A DNA stretch of 64,000 bases from Isoetes taiwanensis (Eukaryota; Streptophyta; Lycopodiopsida; Isoetales; Isoetaceae). The stretch's first letter is position 1. Each line of letters opens with the position of its first letter. The stretch is from assembly GCA_021234155.1 (NCBI GenBank), contig JAJEKV010000033.1, forward strand, positions 4,755,454-4,819,453, in the 5' to 3' direction. The translations under genes were made by a program, and so were the position numbers. The notes below the pieces were generated by a model. It saw nothing but the letters and a program-made list of their open reading frames with translations. It was not told the DNA's origin and did no database searches. Shown piece after piece: positions 47,890-61,424 of this stretch.

Positions 47890-48537
47890 CGGTTTGGATG
47901 GAAGGGAATGGGCGCAGAGGAGGGACTGCATGCTCTGCGACACGCCACATGCACCATTTTTTGGCATAGCCCCTCATCTCTAGTATCTCTACGGGAGAGG
48001 CTCGTCTGAGCCATTGTTGCTAACAGCGTCTGGTTCGCATAGTTCGTTCCCGTTTAGCCAATACAAATAAACGAGCCGCTGATTTTGATTTTACAGTTTG
48101 TTAACAAAAAGGGACCCCTCTGCCTAAAAATAGGCTTCCGCAATGAAACGGAGTCAAAAATTGAACAAAAGGGCCCTCGAGCTCCCAAGAAAAGAATGAC
48201 ATGCGGCCTGTGTCCGGCAAAGTCTTACTATTTAATCCTAACTCGCATGCTGACTCAGCGACCCCCTTTGTGTGGCTCGAATCTTTCGATATTTATCTAA
48301 GAACTAAATGTGTGGCCGAAAGATGCAGATCGGAATCCAATAACATTGCATGGTTTATCTTATTAGATTACATAAACTCTTTGTGTTTGTTGCACCTGTT
48401 CACCAAATTATTTATGAATCTTGATTATGCCCACTTGCTATACGTCAACATAAGTGAGTATGAGTTCCTTCCGATTCAGTTCTTATCCAGATGAAAACTC
48501 GCTTCCAGCAAGATTCCAGTCTCTTACCTTACCGTAG
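47890..48537. other. Upstream flank of the PDH gene, non-coding
   Basis: No gene is recognised. The ORFs at 48085-48300 and 48201-48494 lack any motif or plausible context. Confidence 0.4.
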
Positions 48538-48669
48538 TGGAAAGAGGAAGGGGTCGCGCTTTCTTGCTAGCCCCCCTGAACTATAGAATTCGATTGCATC
48601 TCAACGGCGCTCCCCGGATTCTATAGGTCAGGGGGGCTGGCAAGAATGCCCTTTCCCTTCCCATTCCAC
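48538..48669. mobile_element. Foldback MITE, 132 bp, arms of about 50 bp
   Basis: The left arm (GTGGAAAG..., TTCTTGCTAGCCCCCCTGAA, CTATAGAATTC) is inverted in the right arm (GAATTCTATAG-like, TCAGGGGGGCTGGCAAGAAT, CATTCCAC), separated by about 30 bp. There is no coding capacity. A TSD could not be fixed. Confidence 0.65.
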
Positions 48670-48972
48670 ATCACATCCACATCATTCGTGCGACATGCCT
48701 TACTTTACCTTGTACATTAAAGAACAACATGTGTGCTTTACCTTACCTTTGGAAAGTAGACATCTAAGACCCACACCAAGGGGTTTCACCTACATATATT
48801 TTGGATATGGCATCTGCCTTCCTAGAGTCAGACAAAAACTTGTTATCTACTATTGTTCATAACGGAAAACCCTTTATCATATATTCCACCATTATCTCTA
48901 CATATATGTCCCATAAAGTATTTATGCTCATCACAAAAGAAAAAAAGAAACTAGCAGAACTGCAGGGTTGGG

Positions 48973-49725
48973 AAGGAGGCTAGGCAGTCGGGTTCGCATT
49001 GGTTTTTTTCCGTGGTAGTTCGAGGATCGGCGGCGACCTTCTTAGGGTTTTTTTTTTGTATTCTTCCGGTATGCCTGCAAAGGCTTGGTTGCCTTTGTGT
49101 AATGTTACGGAGATTTAAGAATTGCGCGTAATGCACGTTGATTGTAGCCATTGATATCTCATACATTCAATTCCAATTCTTGTATTATCTTGCATTTAAA
49201 TTGTTTAGCGTGAGAATTGTTTGAGATGAGAATCATCTCTGGAAATGATATAGATGTTGCAGGTTCAGCACTGGGGCCGTTTCAAAAGTCTTAACTTCTG
49301 ATAGATTGCTTTTGCAAGCGGCAAATGATATTCGTGCACAGAAGGTTGGTTTTTATGCTTGATTTCACTTTCTTTTTCTTTTTCTATATGTGCAGTAGAT
49401 TTTGTAACACTTGTAACCAATCCTAGACTGAAGATATTGGTTGTGCAAAGACCATGCAATGTTGAATTTGAAGATTTGCAACATTGAGGTCGTATCAATA
49501 CATCACCTCCTGCACGAAAGGGCATGCACTATTCTGATATTAGCAAATGAGCTATCCATTATTTTTCCAAATCATCTTTTACGGCAATTTCGTATCCTGA
49601 AAACTCTTGAAAAAACATGCACTAATTCCAATATTAGCAAATGGGCCATTCAGTTATTTCCTAATCATTTTTTGCAGTCGGGTTCGCGTTGGTTTTTTTC
49701 CGTGGTAGTTCGAGGATCGGCAAAC
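48973..49725 (+). repeat. Pair of about 50-bp direct repeats
   Basis: The segment 'gcagtcgggttcgc(a/g)ttgg', then 'tttttttccgtggtagttcg' and 'aggatcggc', occurs at about 48975-49024 and again at about 49676-49724 with one difference. What follows each copy is different. This could be two truncated ends of one repeat family. Confidence 0.75.
49515..49672 (+). repeat. Imperfect tandem duplication of about 90 bp
   Basis: 'catgcactattctgatatta' with 'gcaaatgagctatccatta' (about 49523-49562) recurs as 'catgcactaattccaatatta' with 'gcaaatgggccattcag' (about 49616-49656), each followed by 'caaatcatcttt' or 'ctaatcatttttt'. Confidence 0.6.
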
Positions 49726-49889
49726 GATACTGATGTAACTGAAAAAAGCAACAAAATGATATTAGTTTACAGAATTTCCCTCTTACATGTACAACAATAG
49801 CCCACTCTACCACAGCATTAGTGTCAGAAACAAAATGACATTTTCTACAATGGCACCATATCAAAGGAGGAAAAACTGCTGAATTATGC

Positions 49890-50100
49890 TTACCCTCTAT
49901 TTGTTGCATTAGCCACATTATGAAATGGTAACTGCAACACTATGAAGCTGTAGTCTCGCATCAATGCAATTTCAAACTTTTCTAGGATTTTTATAACCTG
50001 CCAAAAATCTAGATGTTTATCAGGATTAGGTGACCAACAATGCTGCATAAATTGTTGTAACACTGCAGGGCAATTGGGGGACACCTCAGGGCCTTTTTTG
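49890..50100 (-). pseudogene. C-terminal exon fragment of a RAF-like protein kinase
   Basis: The - strand frame reads GPEVSPNCPAVLQQFMQHCW, SPNPDKHLDFWQVIKILEKF and EIALMRD. This is the kinase subdomain XI end (PxxCPxxLxxLMxxCWxxxPxxRPxFxxVxxxLE) typical of plant RAF-like MAP3Ks. The usual Arg of subdomain XI is replaced by His (PDKHLDF). An AG precedes it on an A-rich run, which could be an intron acceptor. No other kinase exon is seen within several kb, so this is probably an orphan exon or pseudogene fragment. Confidence 0.6.
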
Positions 50101-50204
50101 TTGTAACAACAAAGAAAGAAAGAGACAATAAACTTTAGAAACAGCTTGTTAGTTCTTTTCATGTGAAGAATGTGCACTTCATGCTGAAAATGTTTGGGAG
50201 ACAT

Positions 50205-52970
<2,766 letters not shown>

Positions 52971-52973
52971 TTT

Positions 52974-53858
52974 TCAATCATCTCCCAAAAGCATTGCCAA
53001 TGTAGCATCTGTTAACACTGCTTGAATCACCTCCTTGTTGTGTTTCGGATTATGACCCAACACCTTGTTGTAGACATAACACATGTGCTTGCATAGCAGG
53101 AATCTACCCTTCGTCTCATGTTTCAGAAATTCAGGACAATTGCATTTCGGGTTTGTGCTCACCTCAATCTTGTATGTGTTCGTATCCCTTCTAAGGTCAT
53201 AAATCACATGCTTTCCCCGACTGATAGTATGTTTACTAATTACCTCTGCTTCCATGTCAAAACTACGCTCCAGGTTCACATCTTCATCATTGCTTAATCT
53301 AGCCCTTTTATTGACACGTCTTCCATTTCTAACTCGATAGTGCTCTTGTCGAAGGTACATTTGAAGAAGTTTCAGTGGAATCTTGCCCACATGTGGAAGA
53401 CAACCCTCTCACTTCAAAGCCACTACTCATTAACACTTGTAATTCATCATCCTTTATGTTGACTCCAATGGCGGTAGCCAAGCTAATTGGGTCATTAGGA
53501 ACACAAACAATACATAATCTGGATACCATGTGTGTTTGAACATTGGTTGAACAAAACCACATCATTTGTTCTTGCTCCCCATTTCGATGTTTTCGATTCC
53601 ATAGAATGATGGAGCAACAAATGGATTTGTTCCCCGTTAATCGTGTTTGGCATTTCGCGACCCGGTCTTGGATACTCTACCCATACATTTCACGTCACTG
53701 CCTGCAATTGTCCTCCGTAATGCCCAACTAGCCTGATGGATATCTACTTCTATCACTCTAAGTTGTGGATGATCAAAGTCTATTGTCCTTCTCGCGGAGT
53801 CAGCCATTCGCGAACGTGACATAGTCACGGGATACCTTGTCCGGGTCGATGACTTCAC
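52974..53858 (-). pseudogene. Degenerate 3' part of the MULE-type gene, with SWIM finger
   Basis: Frames change several times after the third exon. PDKVSRDYVTFANG, FDHPQLRVIEVDIHQASWAL and then the 52974-53390 frame read in turn. The last contains YKIEVSTNPKCNCPEFLKHE and FLLCKHMCYVYNKVLG, a CxC...CxH SWIM zinc finger as in MULE transposases. At least two frameshifts separate it from the upstream exons, unless unrecognised introns rescue it. Confidence 0.6.
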
Positions 53859-56239
53859 CTTGAGTTACCAATCGTGGGTGTCTTCCTCAAAACGGTTCGG
53901 TTATTACCACCGCTTCCTGGATTGTATTCTGGCATTCCACTCCTGGAAACTTGTTCATTAACAGCACTGACTCCTTGCATAGGGCTTATTTTGGAGCCAA
54001 CACTTCTTTCCAATCTTCCCAGCAGGTTTGAAACATTAGGTCCTGTTCCCAAATGTCTTCCCTCCAACCATGCCTTGTATCTAGAGCTTTGCAAGAGTGC
54101 TTCTGTCATGTCAAACACGCACGCATCATATAAACTCATTGTCTTTCGGTATCCTCTAGCTGCAAGCCAGCTTCCATGCCTAGATTCTGACAGGTTAGTG
54201 TGTGGGACGTGTATGGCACTGGCTATATCCATTCCTGCTAGCATGTAATTTCCCCACCTGCTCACCCTCTGATGCCACCAGCTCAACCACGAAGCTAAGG
54301 ATTTGATGTCCACATCGTCTGCTTTTCCAGGCCACCAATCTATAATTCTGTGATAGATATCCTCTGTAATTTCAATGGTCTCTGCATTCCTCCATTTTCT
54401 ACAACAGTCCAAATGTTCATAGCGAAAGGCCTCATATATGTATTTATTCCTATGACGCTGTAAGCACTGTTCGAAATGAAATTGACAGGAACGCTCTCCA
54501 CCTACTATCTCCTGACCATTATTGTACACATCTCGCACTGCTGTCCAATTAGCTTGGGCTTCATCGGCCATGAATTTTCTGAATTCAGCTTCTGGAAATC
54601 CTTTGCTTATCATGACCTTATTTAGTTTTTCCCAAAACAATCTCTGTGCAATGTAATCCTCTGTTTTCATGTCGCACAAGGCAATGGTTTGCAGGGATCG
54701 TATTCTACAAAAAATGATTTTGTCACTTCATGTCTAAAAGAAAGACACTGCAAAAAATGACCTTTGGGAAAACAACTTACCTAGGATCATAGACGTGACA
54801 ACCCAATGTTGTCCAAGTGGGAATACGCTTGACATGATCGAAATGTACCCAACTATGTTCCAGATCCCCTCCTGGACGCATCCTGTTCACCAAATCCACT
54901 CCTGAACCAGGTCCAGTGGTGGACATCTTGAATATATAACATCTTTCATTCTCGTCATCGTGTAACTGATAGGGAAAAACTGACCCATGGAAGTACTGAT
55001 ATCTACTGTGTTGTTTCAAATACAAAATTTGAGAAAACTCATCTCCCCCTATTTTATTTTGAGCTTTAGCTTTATGAATCCACCTTCGCAACCTGAATTA
55101 GTAAAATGTCAAAGATAACATCCCTTCATTTACGTACAAAGCTATTCTAGTAGAAGAAAAGCCCAATACCTGCGCTGGTTATTCAAAGGCTCCAATTTTT
55201 GAAGGAATTTATCCACACCCGCAGAATCCAATGTCTGGAAAGTGGAGATCTCCTCCTCAGAAATTATATTCCCATTCACAAAGTCTGTTGCAAGATCGTG
55301 TTGGGCTTCTCGGGTTCCCTTCGTGGTTGATGATGTATTTAGTAGTGCCTTAGCCACGTAAACACTTTCTCTTGACTCTGCAACTCTAACGGGATGGTTG
55401 TGATTGCCTATGTGAAATGCCAACCTGGTAAAACTTGTATTGTCTGGGAAGCAATAGTATATTTTGCATGCGCATTGACTAACACATTCTGGCTGTTCCC
55501 TGCAAAATATGCAATTAAGTGACCCATTGGAACCACATAGCTCTCCAATAGATGGTTTATGCTTCAAGGTCCCTCTCCATTGCACCTCGTTTGGTTCCCC
55601 AGTTCCTAAAACACATTCACAACTAGTATTTCTGCATTGCAAGTGGCCACAACAGTGTGCCAACTTCACACATCCTGGAAAACTAGGAACAACTGTATGA
55701 GAAGGGTCGGACCACACATGAGGATCCATGTTCTGTTCCATTCCTGACATGGGCTTGGAACATTTCTTTTCACATGGGAGTTCATAAACCACAGTGCCAT
55801 CATAACAATCTGGCAAATGGTTCACCCTCACAGATGTTCCAACCTCTAGTGCCCAAGTCTTCAATTTGCTATTGCCACCATTATTGAGCAAATAATCGAA
55901 CATGGACATTTCTGTTACATTGGATTCCATACACTTAGGTGAGTCCACAACTATGGGGCATGCTGGAGAACTGATAATCTCAGGGATACCAGTCACGATT
56001 ACACGTGAACCAAACTCTCTATCAATTACATAGAATCCATCACTGTTTCGCTTCAGAACATATGTCAAGGAATCCACATCACTATCTACCGACACTTGTT
56101 GCAACATCACAGTACCAGGTTGGAAGCCAAAACATTGTGAAACCAGATGGTTACTGACAATACAAACTCCATTAGCATCAAAAGGTAATTGCATAGATTG
56201 CAACTTACCTGGAGAAGTCATGCTTACCGTAGCGGCCAT
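53855..56239 (-). CDS. MULE-type transposase gene, 5' three exons
   Basis: Three exons join in frame: 55170-56239, 54781-55093 and about 53870-54704 (donors AG/GTATTG and AG/GTAAGT; acceptors TTCAG/GTTG and TTGTAG/AATA). The likely start is MAATVSMTSPGK at 56239. A Cys-rich stretch (LNCIFCREQPECVSQC) followed by RLAFHIGNHNHPV resembles the WRKY/GCM1-type zinc finger of MULE/FAR1 proteins. Next come IPTWTTLGCHVYDP, IALCDMKTEDYIAQRLFWEK and FMADEAQANWTAVRDVYNNG, the MULE catalytic-core pattern, and RWGNYMLAGMDIASAIHVPH. It is either a transposase or a domesticated relative. The downstream part is degenerate, and no long terminal inverted repeats were found. Confidence 0.65.
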
Positions 56240-56887
56240 TTTCCAATTCTGGTGAGTTCCGTGAACGCACACTATTTGTTGGACATTCGTCTTTTATTTT
56301 GAATTACAAACATTTCACTCCATGAAAGCCGCAATAAACGGAAATATTCGTTACCCGCCAACTTATTTTTCGTAATACTGCATTAAATTATATTCTACCC
56401 TTAATTGAAATGGTCATCATAACAAGCGCAAGTCTAATTAACGTGCAATCAAAAATTAAATACAAACGGCTATTAGAAAACTAATTTGAAACGGCTACTT
56501 TTTAACTAGTAAGGGACTGGCTGCAAAATGTACGAATGCTAAACGAATGCTTAGGAGACCGCTTGCTTGTGCGAGGTAAACCCTTTAAACCATATTCAAT
56601 TTAAAATTCTATGTATTAGTTTTAGAATGAAGAACTAGTCTTAGAAATTAAATTGAAATGTGCGTTTTAGAATGAAGAAATAGTCTTCGTAATGAAATTG
56701 AATTGTGCGTTTGAAGTCCGCCTGCGTTTGAAGTACTGTATTTTCTAGAAACCTCTCCTCTCCTCCTGCTAGCTTCAAAAAAATTGGCAAGCTTCGTCGG
56801 AAATGCAGAATGCGGCTTCGTCGGGCAGAAGATGTAAGTATTTGCTTGTTCATTCTTAGTTCCCTGCAAGCTTTCTGATGCTACAAT
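56240..56887. other. Intergenic stretch between the two divergent genes
   Basis: AT-rich. It contains two near-identical 'gtgcgttttagaatgaagaa(c/a)tagtct' blocks at about 56624-56700. No gene is seen. Confidence 0.4.
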
Positions 56888-57933
56888 GGGGGCGGCGCCG
56901 TCCCCTTGAAGCTGCGCTGAAATGGCTTGTTGTTTTTGCAAAGTATAGGTTTAAAAATGTCTGAAGTCTGATGTTGATCCTCTTCCGTAAATTCTGATAA
57001 TCCATCATTGTTGATGCTGCTAAGGGGGCGGCGCCGTCCCCTTCAAGTATGTGATTGAACAAAGCTCCTCTTCACTTTGTTCAAGTTCCCTTCAAGTCTT
57101 TGTTGAAGCATTACACCATGTATTCAGTTTGCTATCTTTGATAGCTTATGAGCTTTTGCCATTGTTCTACAATGGCAAATAAGAACCTTTGCTCTGAACA
57201 ATACTTGTAGTAGATGCTTTGTTGATCAGTACTTCTAGTTCTTGCTTTGTAGAAGCTCCAAATTCAGCTTCGGAATGCTATAAAATTCCTGTCTATAAAA
57301 TGTCTTGCTGGCTCTGTTTGATACTGGGAAGGGGGCGGCGCCGCCCCCATTCATGCTGCAAAAATTATGTTAAACACTGCCACATCTTATGTTAAACACT
57401 GCCACATCTTTATATATTTGTTCAATTCCCTAGAAGTATGCCTGTTGAACCTCTTCTGTAAATTATGATAATCCATCACTGTTGATGCTGCTAAGGGGGC
57501 GGAGCCGTCCCCTTCAATATGTGATTGAACAAAGCAGAGTTTCACCTTGTTCAAGTTCCCTTCAAGTTTTTGTTCAAGCATAACTTTGTATTCCATTTGC
57601 GATCTTTGATAGCTTATGATCTTTTGCCATTGTTCTACAATGGCAAATAAGAAGCTTTGCTCTGAACAATACTTCTAGTTGATCAACACTTCTAGTTCTT
57701 GCTTTGTAGAAGCTCCATAATCTGCTTTGGAAGGGGGTAAAATTTCTGTCTATAGCATTTCTTGCTGGCTCTGTTTGATCAAAATTTTTGATGAACACTA
57801 CCACATCTTATCGGCTTTGCAAGGCTTAGAATTATATGTCATTTTTTTGCAATGCCACTGTTTTGGCTGGCTCTGTTTGATTTTTGGCTGACTCTGTTTG
57901 ATGCTGGGAAGGGGGCGGCGCCGCCCCCTTCCC
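56888..57933. repeat. Array of five GC-rich palindromes within tandemly duplicated DNA
   Basis: GGGGGCGGCGCCGCCCCC or a one- or two-base variant occurs at 56888-56905, 57024-57041, 57331-57348, 57495-57512 and 57911-57928. The last extends to a 28-bp perfect palindrome (57906-57933). The surrounding AT-rich DNA is duplicated with a period of about 471 bp (57024 to 57495: 'gttgatgctgctaag' before each, 'tgattgaacaaagc' after). A second type of flank ('ggctctgtttgatactggga') precedes copies 3 and 5. The array ends about 130 bp upstream of the next gene. Confidence 0.9.
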
Positions 57934-58064
57934 TGTTGCAAATTTTACTTTATGCTGCAAATTTTAGCATATAATCAACTGATGCTTATAGTGTTAAAGT
58001 TTTTCATAATTTTATAGTGTCCCTGATATGTTTGCTATTGTGTCTTCGCAGTTACACTTATGGT

Positions 58065-60345
58065 ATGGTGGTAGAAACGAGAAGCAGTCATCCCGATTTG
58101 CAGCCTACTAGATTGGTAACTCCAAAAAGAAAACCTAGAGGGCGGAAATTGGCAATGACAACTGATGTTAGTGGGGAAGTAGTTACTGTAGCAGAGTTGA
58201 CTAACAATGAAGGTGATGTGTCGGAAAGAATAGCAAGTAGTGAAATGGAATTGGGTGGCAGTTCAGAAAAAGTTCATGAAGAGAAGGCAGAAATTAGTGA
58301 TGATGAAAAAGGAGCGGCAACCCCAAATAGTGTTAATAAGAAGAAGGGAAAGAAGTCAGATTCGAATGAAGATGATCTAGGTGATCTTTCGAATTGAATT
58401 CTTGTTGAGGTTATATCGGAGACATTAGATGGTTTGGCATTAAAAAGGGGCACTGAGCCACCATTGATACCATTATGTCGTATAAAAATAAATGAAGAAG
58501 TTCGCAAAGTTGGTTCCCGTGCACAAGTGTTGAGAGAAACTTTCAGACAGGATGGATATGTAAAATCGAAGGGAAATTTTATTTTGTCCATGGCAACAAA
58601 GAAAGGGAGATGTAATTCGGTTCTGGATGAGGACATCGATGGTTGGGACCCTTACTGGCAAGAAGTAAATAAGGCATTTGAAGAGTCCCTATTGAACAAT
58701 CCAGATTGGTCAGATCTACAAGGCATTATGTTCCTCTGTTGGGACGAAAATCATCGAACAGAAGCTTGGATGAATGAAATCAAGGCCACATACAAACACA
58801 TCAAGTCGAAGCATATTTACGTTAGGTGCTGATTTTATTGTCATTGATGAGCCAAATGAGACAACTTTGATTCTTTGCAATGAACAGAATAAACTTGTAA
58901 GTGATCTTTTTTTTTCATAAATTTATCATGTTGTTGCATGTTATTACAACTCACTTTCACCATTGCAAACTAGATTAAACGAGATTGGGGTTGTGCGAAC
59001 AAGTCTTCAAGATACTCTTATGATAGTGCATAGGGTTGCTACTGCTAAACCCGATAAATACATGAAAGATCTATCTCCTGTAGAGTTGAAGGCACAAAGA
59101 ACAAGGGAAATGATTGGTTCAAATGAGCCTTGGTACCCTCTCACACGGTTGGCCTACACTAAGATTTTATACAATGTAAGTTTGACATTAATTTGCGCTA
59201 TTATCTTTCCAATGTAATGTTCGAATTCAATACTTATTTGTTTGTTTTAAATTGCATGGATGAAGGCTTCAATGAATAAGGACATTGAAGATTACATTAA
59301 GTCTAACCATGAAAACATCTCCGATGTTGAGGTATTGAAGGCCAATGCAGAAAAAGAAGTACGCAGAAAATGGACGAAAAAAATGCAGAAGTACTTAGCC
59401 ATTGTGAATCCTAGTTTGGGGAATGTCTGGTTACGCCATGTTACAACCAAGGATTTGGAATCCAAGGGAGTCAATGTGACCCTTGAGAAGCTTTTGTTCA
59501 TGGTCAGGTCTAAAGTGCAGAACAATGTCAGAGACAATTGGATAAAGACTATGACCAGCACTTCTCAGTTTGGTACTTACCAAAAAATCCCTACCAGTGA
59601 CAAGAGTTTCAGTACTTGGATCAAAAAAGAAACATGGTTAGAGCATCTCTTGTTTAGAACCTGTGAGATGGTGAATGGGGCCATTGAGCAACATAATTTA
59701 CAGTTGCTAATACCTCGTGATTGTGATGTTGAGACATGGTTCAGAACGTTCAAAGCTAAGAATCGGGTTCAAATGTTTAAACATTGTTGAGGCATTACTT
59801 AGGGTCAAGTGACAGATTCAAAACTGCTACTCATGAGTCCATGCGGCATAACTTGGAGAAGAGCACTCACTTCAATGAATTCTTGCTTCAGCTCTTATGT
59901 GAACCTGGTGACTATGTTGTTGATCTTCTAACAGGCACAGGATCTATGGTTGAGGCATGTGCACTTAGAGGTCTGCATTGTTTTGCACTGGATATTGACG
60001 TTGACATTTGTGATGTGATCAAAACACATCGCATGTCCATGTTCAAGAAACCTTCAGCTGAAAGAAGTTCTACTGACCTCCTGGATTTGGATGAAGATGC
60101 TGATATTGAAGTGGATGTGCTTGAAGAGCCAGCTGATTAGTTAGTGAGCCACAACTTCTACCTTTTGTCTTAATTATTCTCATGTCGTATACTGATGTAG
60201 TGTGTTTGTCCTGTGTTGCAGTTTCCTGCCAGTATATGCTGAGCAAAATGCATCTTTTATGTCTTTACTACCAAGTATTGAAAAGCAACAAAAAAGAAGA
60301 CGGCGATGTCTTTACGTAGACGATGAGGCACTTGAGAATACATGA
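58065..60345 (+). CDS. ParB-like domain plus DNA N4/N6-methyltransferase-like gene, spliced, with lesions
   Basis: The first exon starts at ATG 58065 (MVVETRSSHP), after a leader acceptor TTCGCAG at 58051. A Lys/Glu-rich N-terminus is followed, past an in-frame TGA at 58395, by IPLCRIKINEEVRKVGSRAQ and GIMFLCWDENHRTEAWM, a ParB-like pattern. A frameshift lies near 58820. Exons at about 58984-59175, 59266-59787, 59790-60136 and 60223-60345 follow with GT-AG introns. Methyltransferase motif I is GDYVVDLLTGTGSMVEACAL, preceded by HYLGSSDRFKTA. Removing the last intron (TA/GTTAGT to TTGCAG/T) converts an apparent stop into Tyr and gives a basic tail (KQQKRRRRCLYVDDEALENT). The DPPY motif IV expected upstream is not found, which suggests an internal deletion near 59788. 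Confidence 0.6.
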
Positions 60346-60684
60346 CCTACATTATGTTTTCTCGAGTAATTTTGTTGACATTAAAGTATAACAATCTTTC
60401 TACTTCAAGTCCTTATATCTACTTCAAGTCATATTTTCTTGTCATATCTACTTCAAGTCCTTATATGTATATCTGTTTTGATGTTTGTCTTTTATGCATA
60501 CAAAGTATATTTTTGAAGTTGGTTCGTTTTTGAATCCCAATTACCAATTCAGTTTATCCAATGCATGCAAGGAATATTATAGAATATTCCATAAAAACCC
60601 CAAAAACATGATTTGAAAAAACCTAAAAAAAAATTCCTCCAGAGGTAAATGATAGTACCCGGCTGCTGATATCCTATACCATAA
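60346..60684. other. Non-coding, with short tandem repeats
   Basis: Three imperfect copies of 'tctacttcaagtccttatat' lie at about 60398-60475. Nothing else is recognised. Confidence 0.5.
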
Positions 60685-60873
60685 TCAGCCATCGAGTATT
60701 TTCCCTTGACCTTCGTTCAAAAAGTTTAACAAAATACCTTGTATTTGGGAAACGAACCCTTCCAACGTGGTAAGCCCTTCTTTAAATGATTTCTCCATCT
60801 TTTTGCGTCCGTACCTATGTAGAGCCATCTTTGTCATGGCAACGCAGCCCTCTTCAAGTGCCTTATAATTCAT
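60685..60873 (-). CDS. Small unassigned ORF, 62 codons
   Basis: The ORF opens with MNYKALEEGCVAMTKMALHR and has helical, Lys/Leu-rich content to LNEGQGKILDG. It has no recognised domain, TATA box or splice signals nearby. It may be a chance frame or an exon remnant. Confidence 0.2.
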   Translation of the reverse strand: MNYKALEEGCVAMTKMALHRYGRKKMEKSFKEGLTTLEGFVSQIQGILLNFLNEGQGKILDG

Positions 60874-61159
60874 ACATGTGAATCCTATTTATGTAGGATC
60901 CCCTTTTGCCATATCCAACGTGAGAAAAGTAGCTAGAGTGCATGCAAGCTACAAAAAGCATAGGCCACCACTTGGCAACCATGCATTTCATAATGCTATA
61001 TCTCTAATATATAATTGTAATATGGAGGGTTAGGGTGCAGCTTAGGGGCACGTGATATTGTTAATTTTTTTTGCTTAGAGTTGGACAGGTGTCAAGTTCT
61101 AAAATACTAAGTGAGGGAGTGAACGTTTCAGAACTTGACAGCTGGGAGTAATGGCATTT

Positions 61160-61300
61160 TTTGGAAGCTTCTAGAAGGTCCGGCGGAGGTTCTGGAAAGA
61201 GCTAGGGCCGTTCCCGAAGGAACTGGGGCCGTTGTCCGAGAAGCATCTGGAAGGGCCAGCATAGTATAAAAGAGCGAGGGCGGAGAAGTCTGAACCCAGA
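61160..61300 (+). promoter_or_regulatory. Heat-shock-type promoter: clustered HSEs plus TATA box
   Basis: A perfect three-unit heat-shock element (GAAgcTTCtaGAA) starts at 61164. Further TTC/GAA pairs follow at 61190-61197 (TTCtgGAA), 61211-61218 (TTCccGAA) and about 61241-61253 (GAAgcaTCtgGAA). A TATA box (TATAAA, 61265-61270) sits about 15 bp after the cluster. Spacing and order are those of an HSF-responsive plant promoter. This is a sequence-based prediction. Confidence 0.65.
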
Positions 61301-61424
61301 TTGACGAGATAGGAAGATTGTCAATGGAGCGAATGCGAGTGGTTTGGCGCAGAGATTGCGTTGGAAAGGTCTATCGGACTTGAGCGTGGAGTAATTGAAG
61401 CTTTTGTTGTTTGTGGGCATTCAG
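61296..61424 (+). other. Inferred transcribed leader exon behind the HSE promoter
   Basis: The TATA position predicts a start near 61296. The leader contains ATG 61325, which opens only a short frame, and ends in a good donor (TTCAG/GTAATT, 61424/61425). A 5'-UTR exon followed by an intron is usual for plant polyubiquitin and some HSP genes, but no such coding sequence follows within the window. Confidence 0.4.

Noticed and set aside
56641-57596. Several - strand ORFs with GDGAAP segments
   Set aside because: They arise from the GC-rich palindromes and tandem duplication, not from genes.
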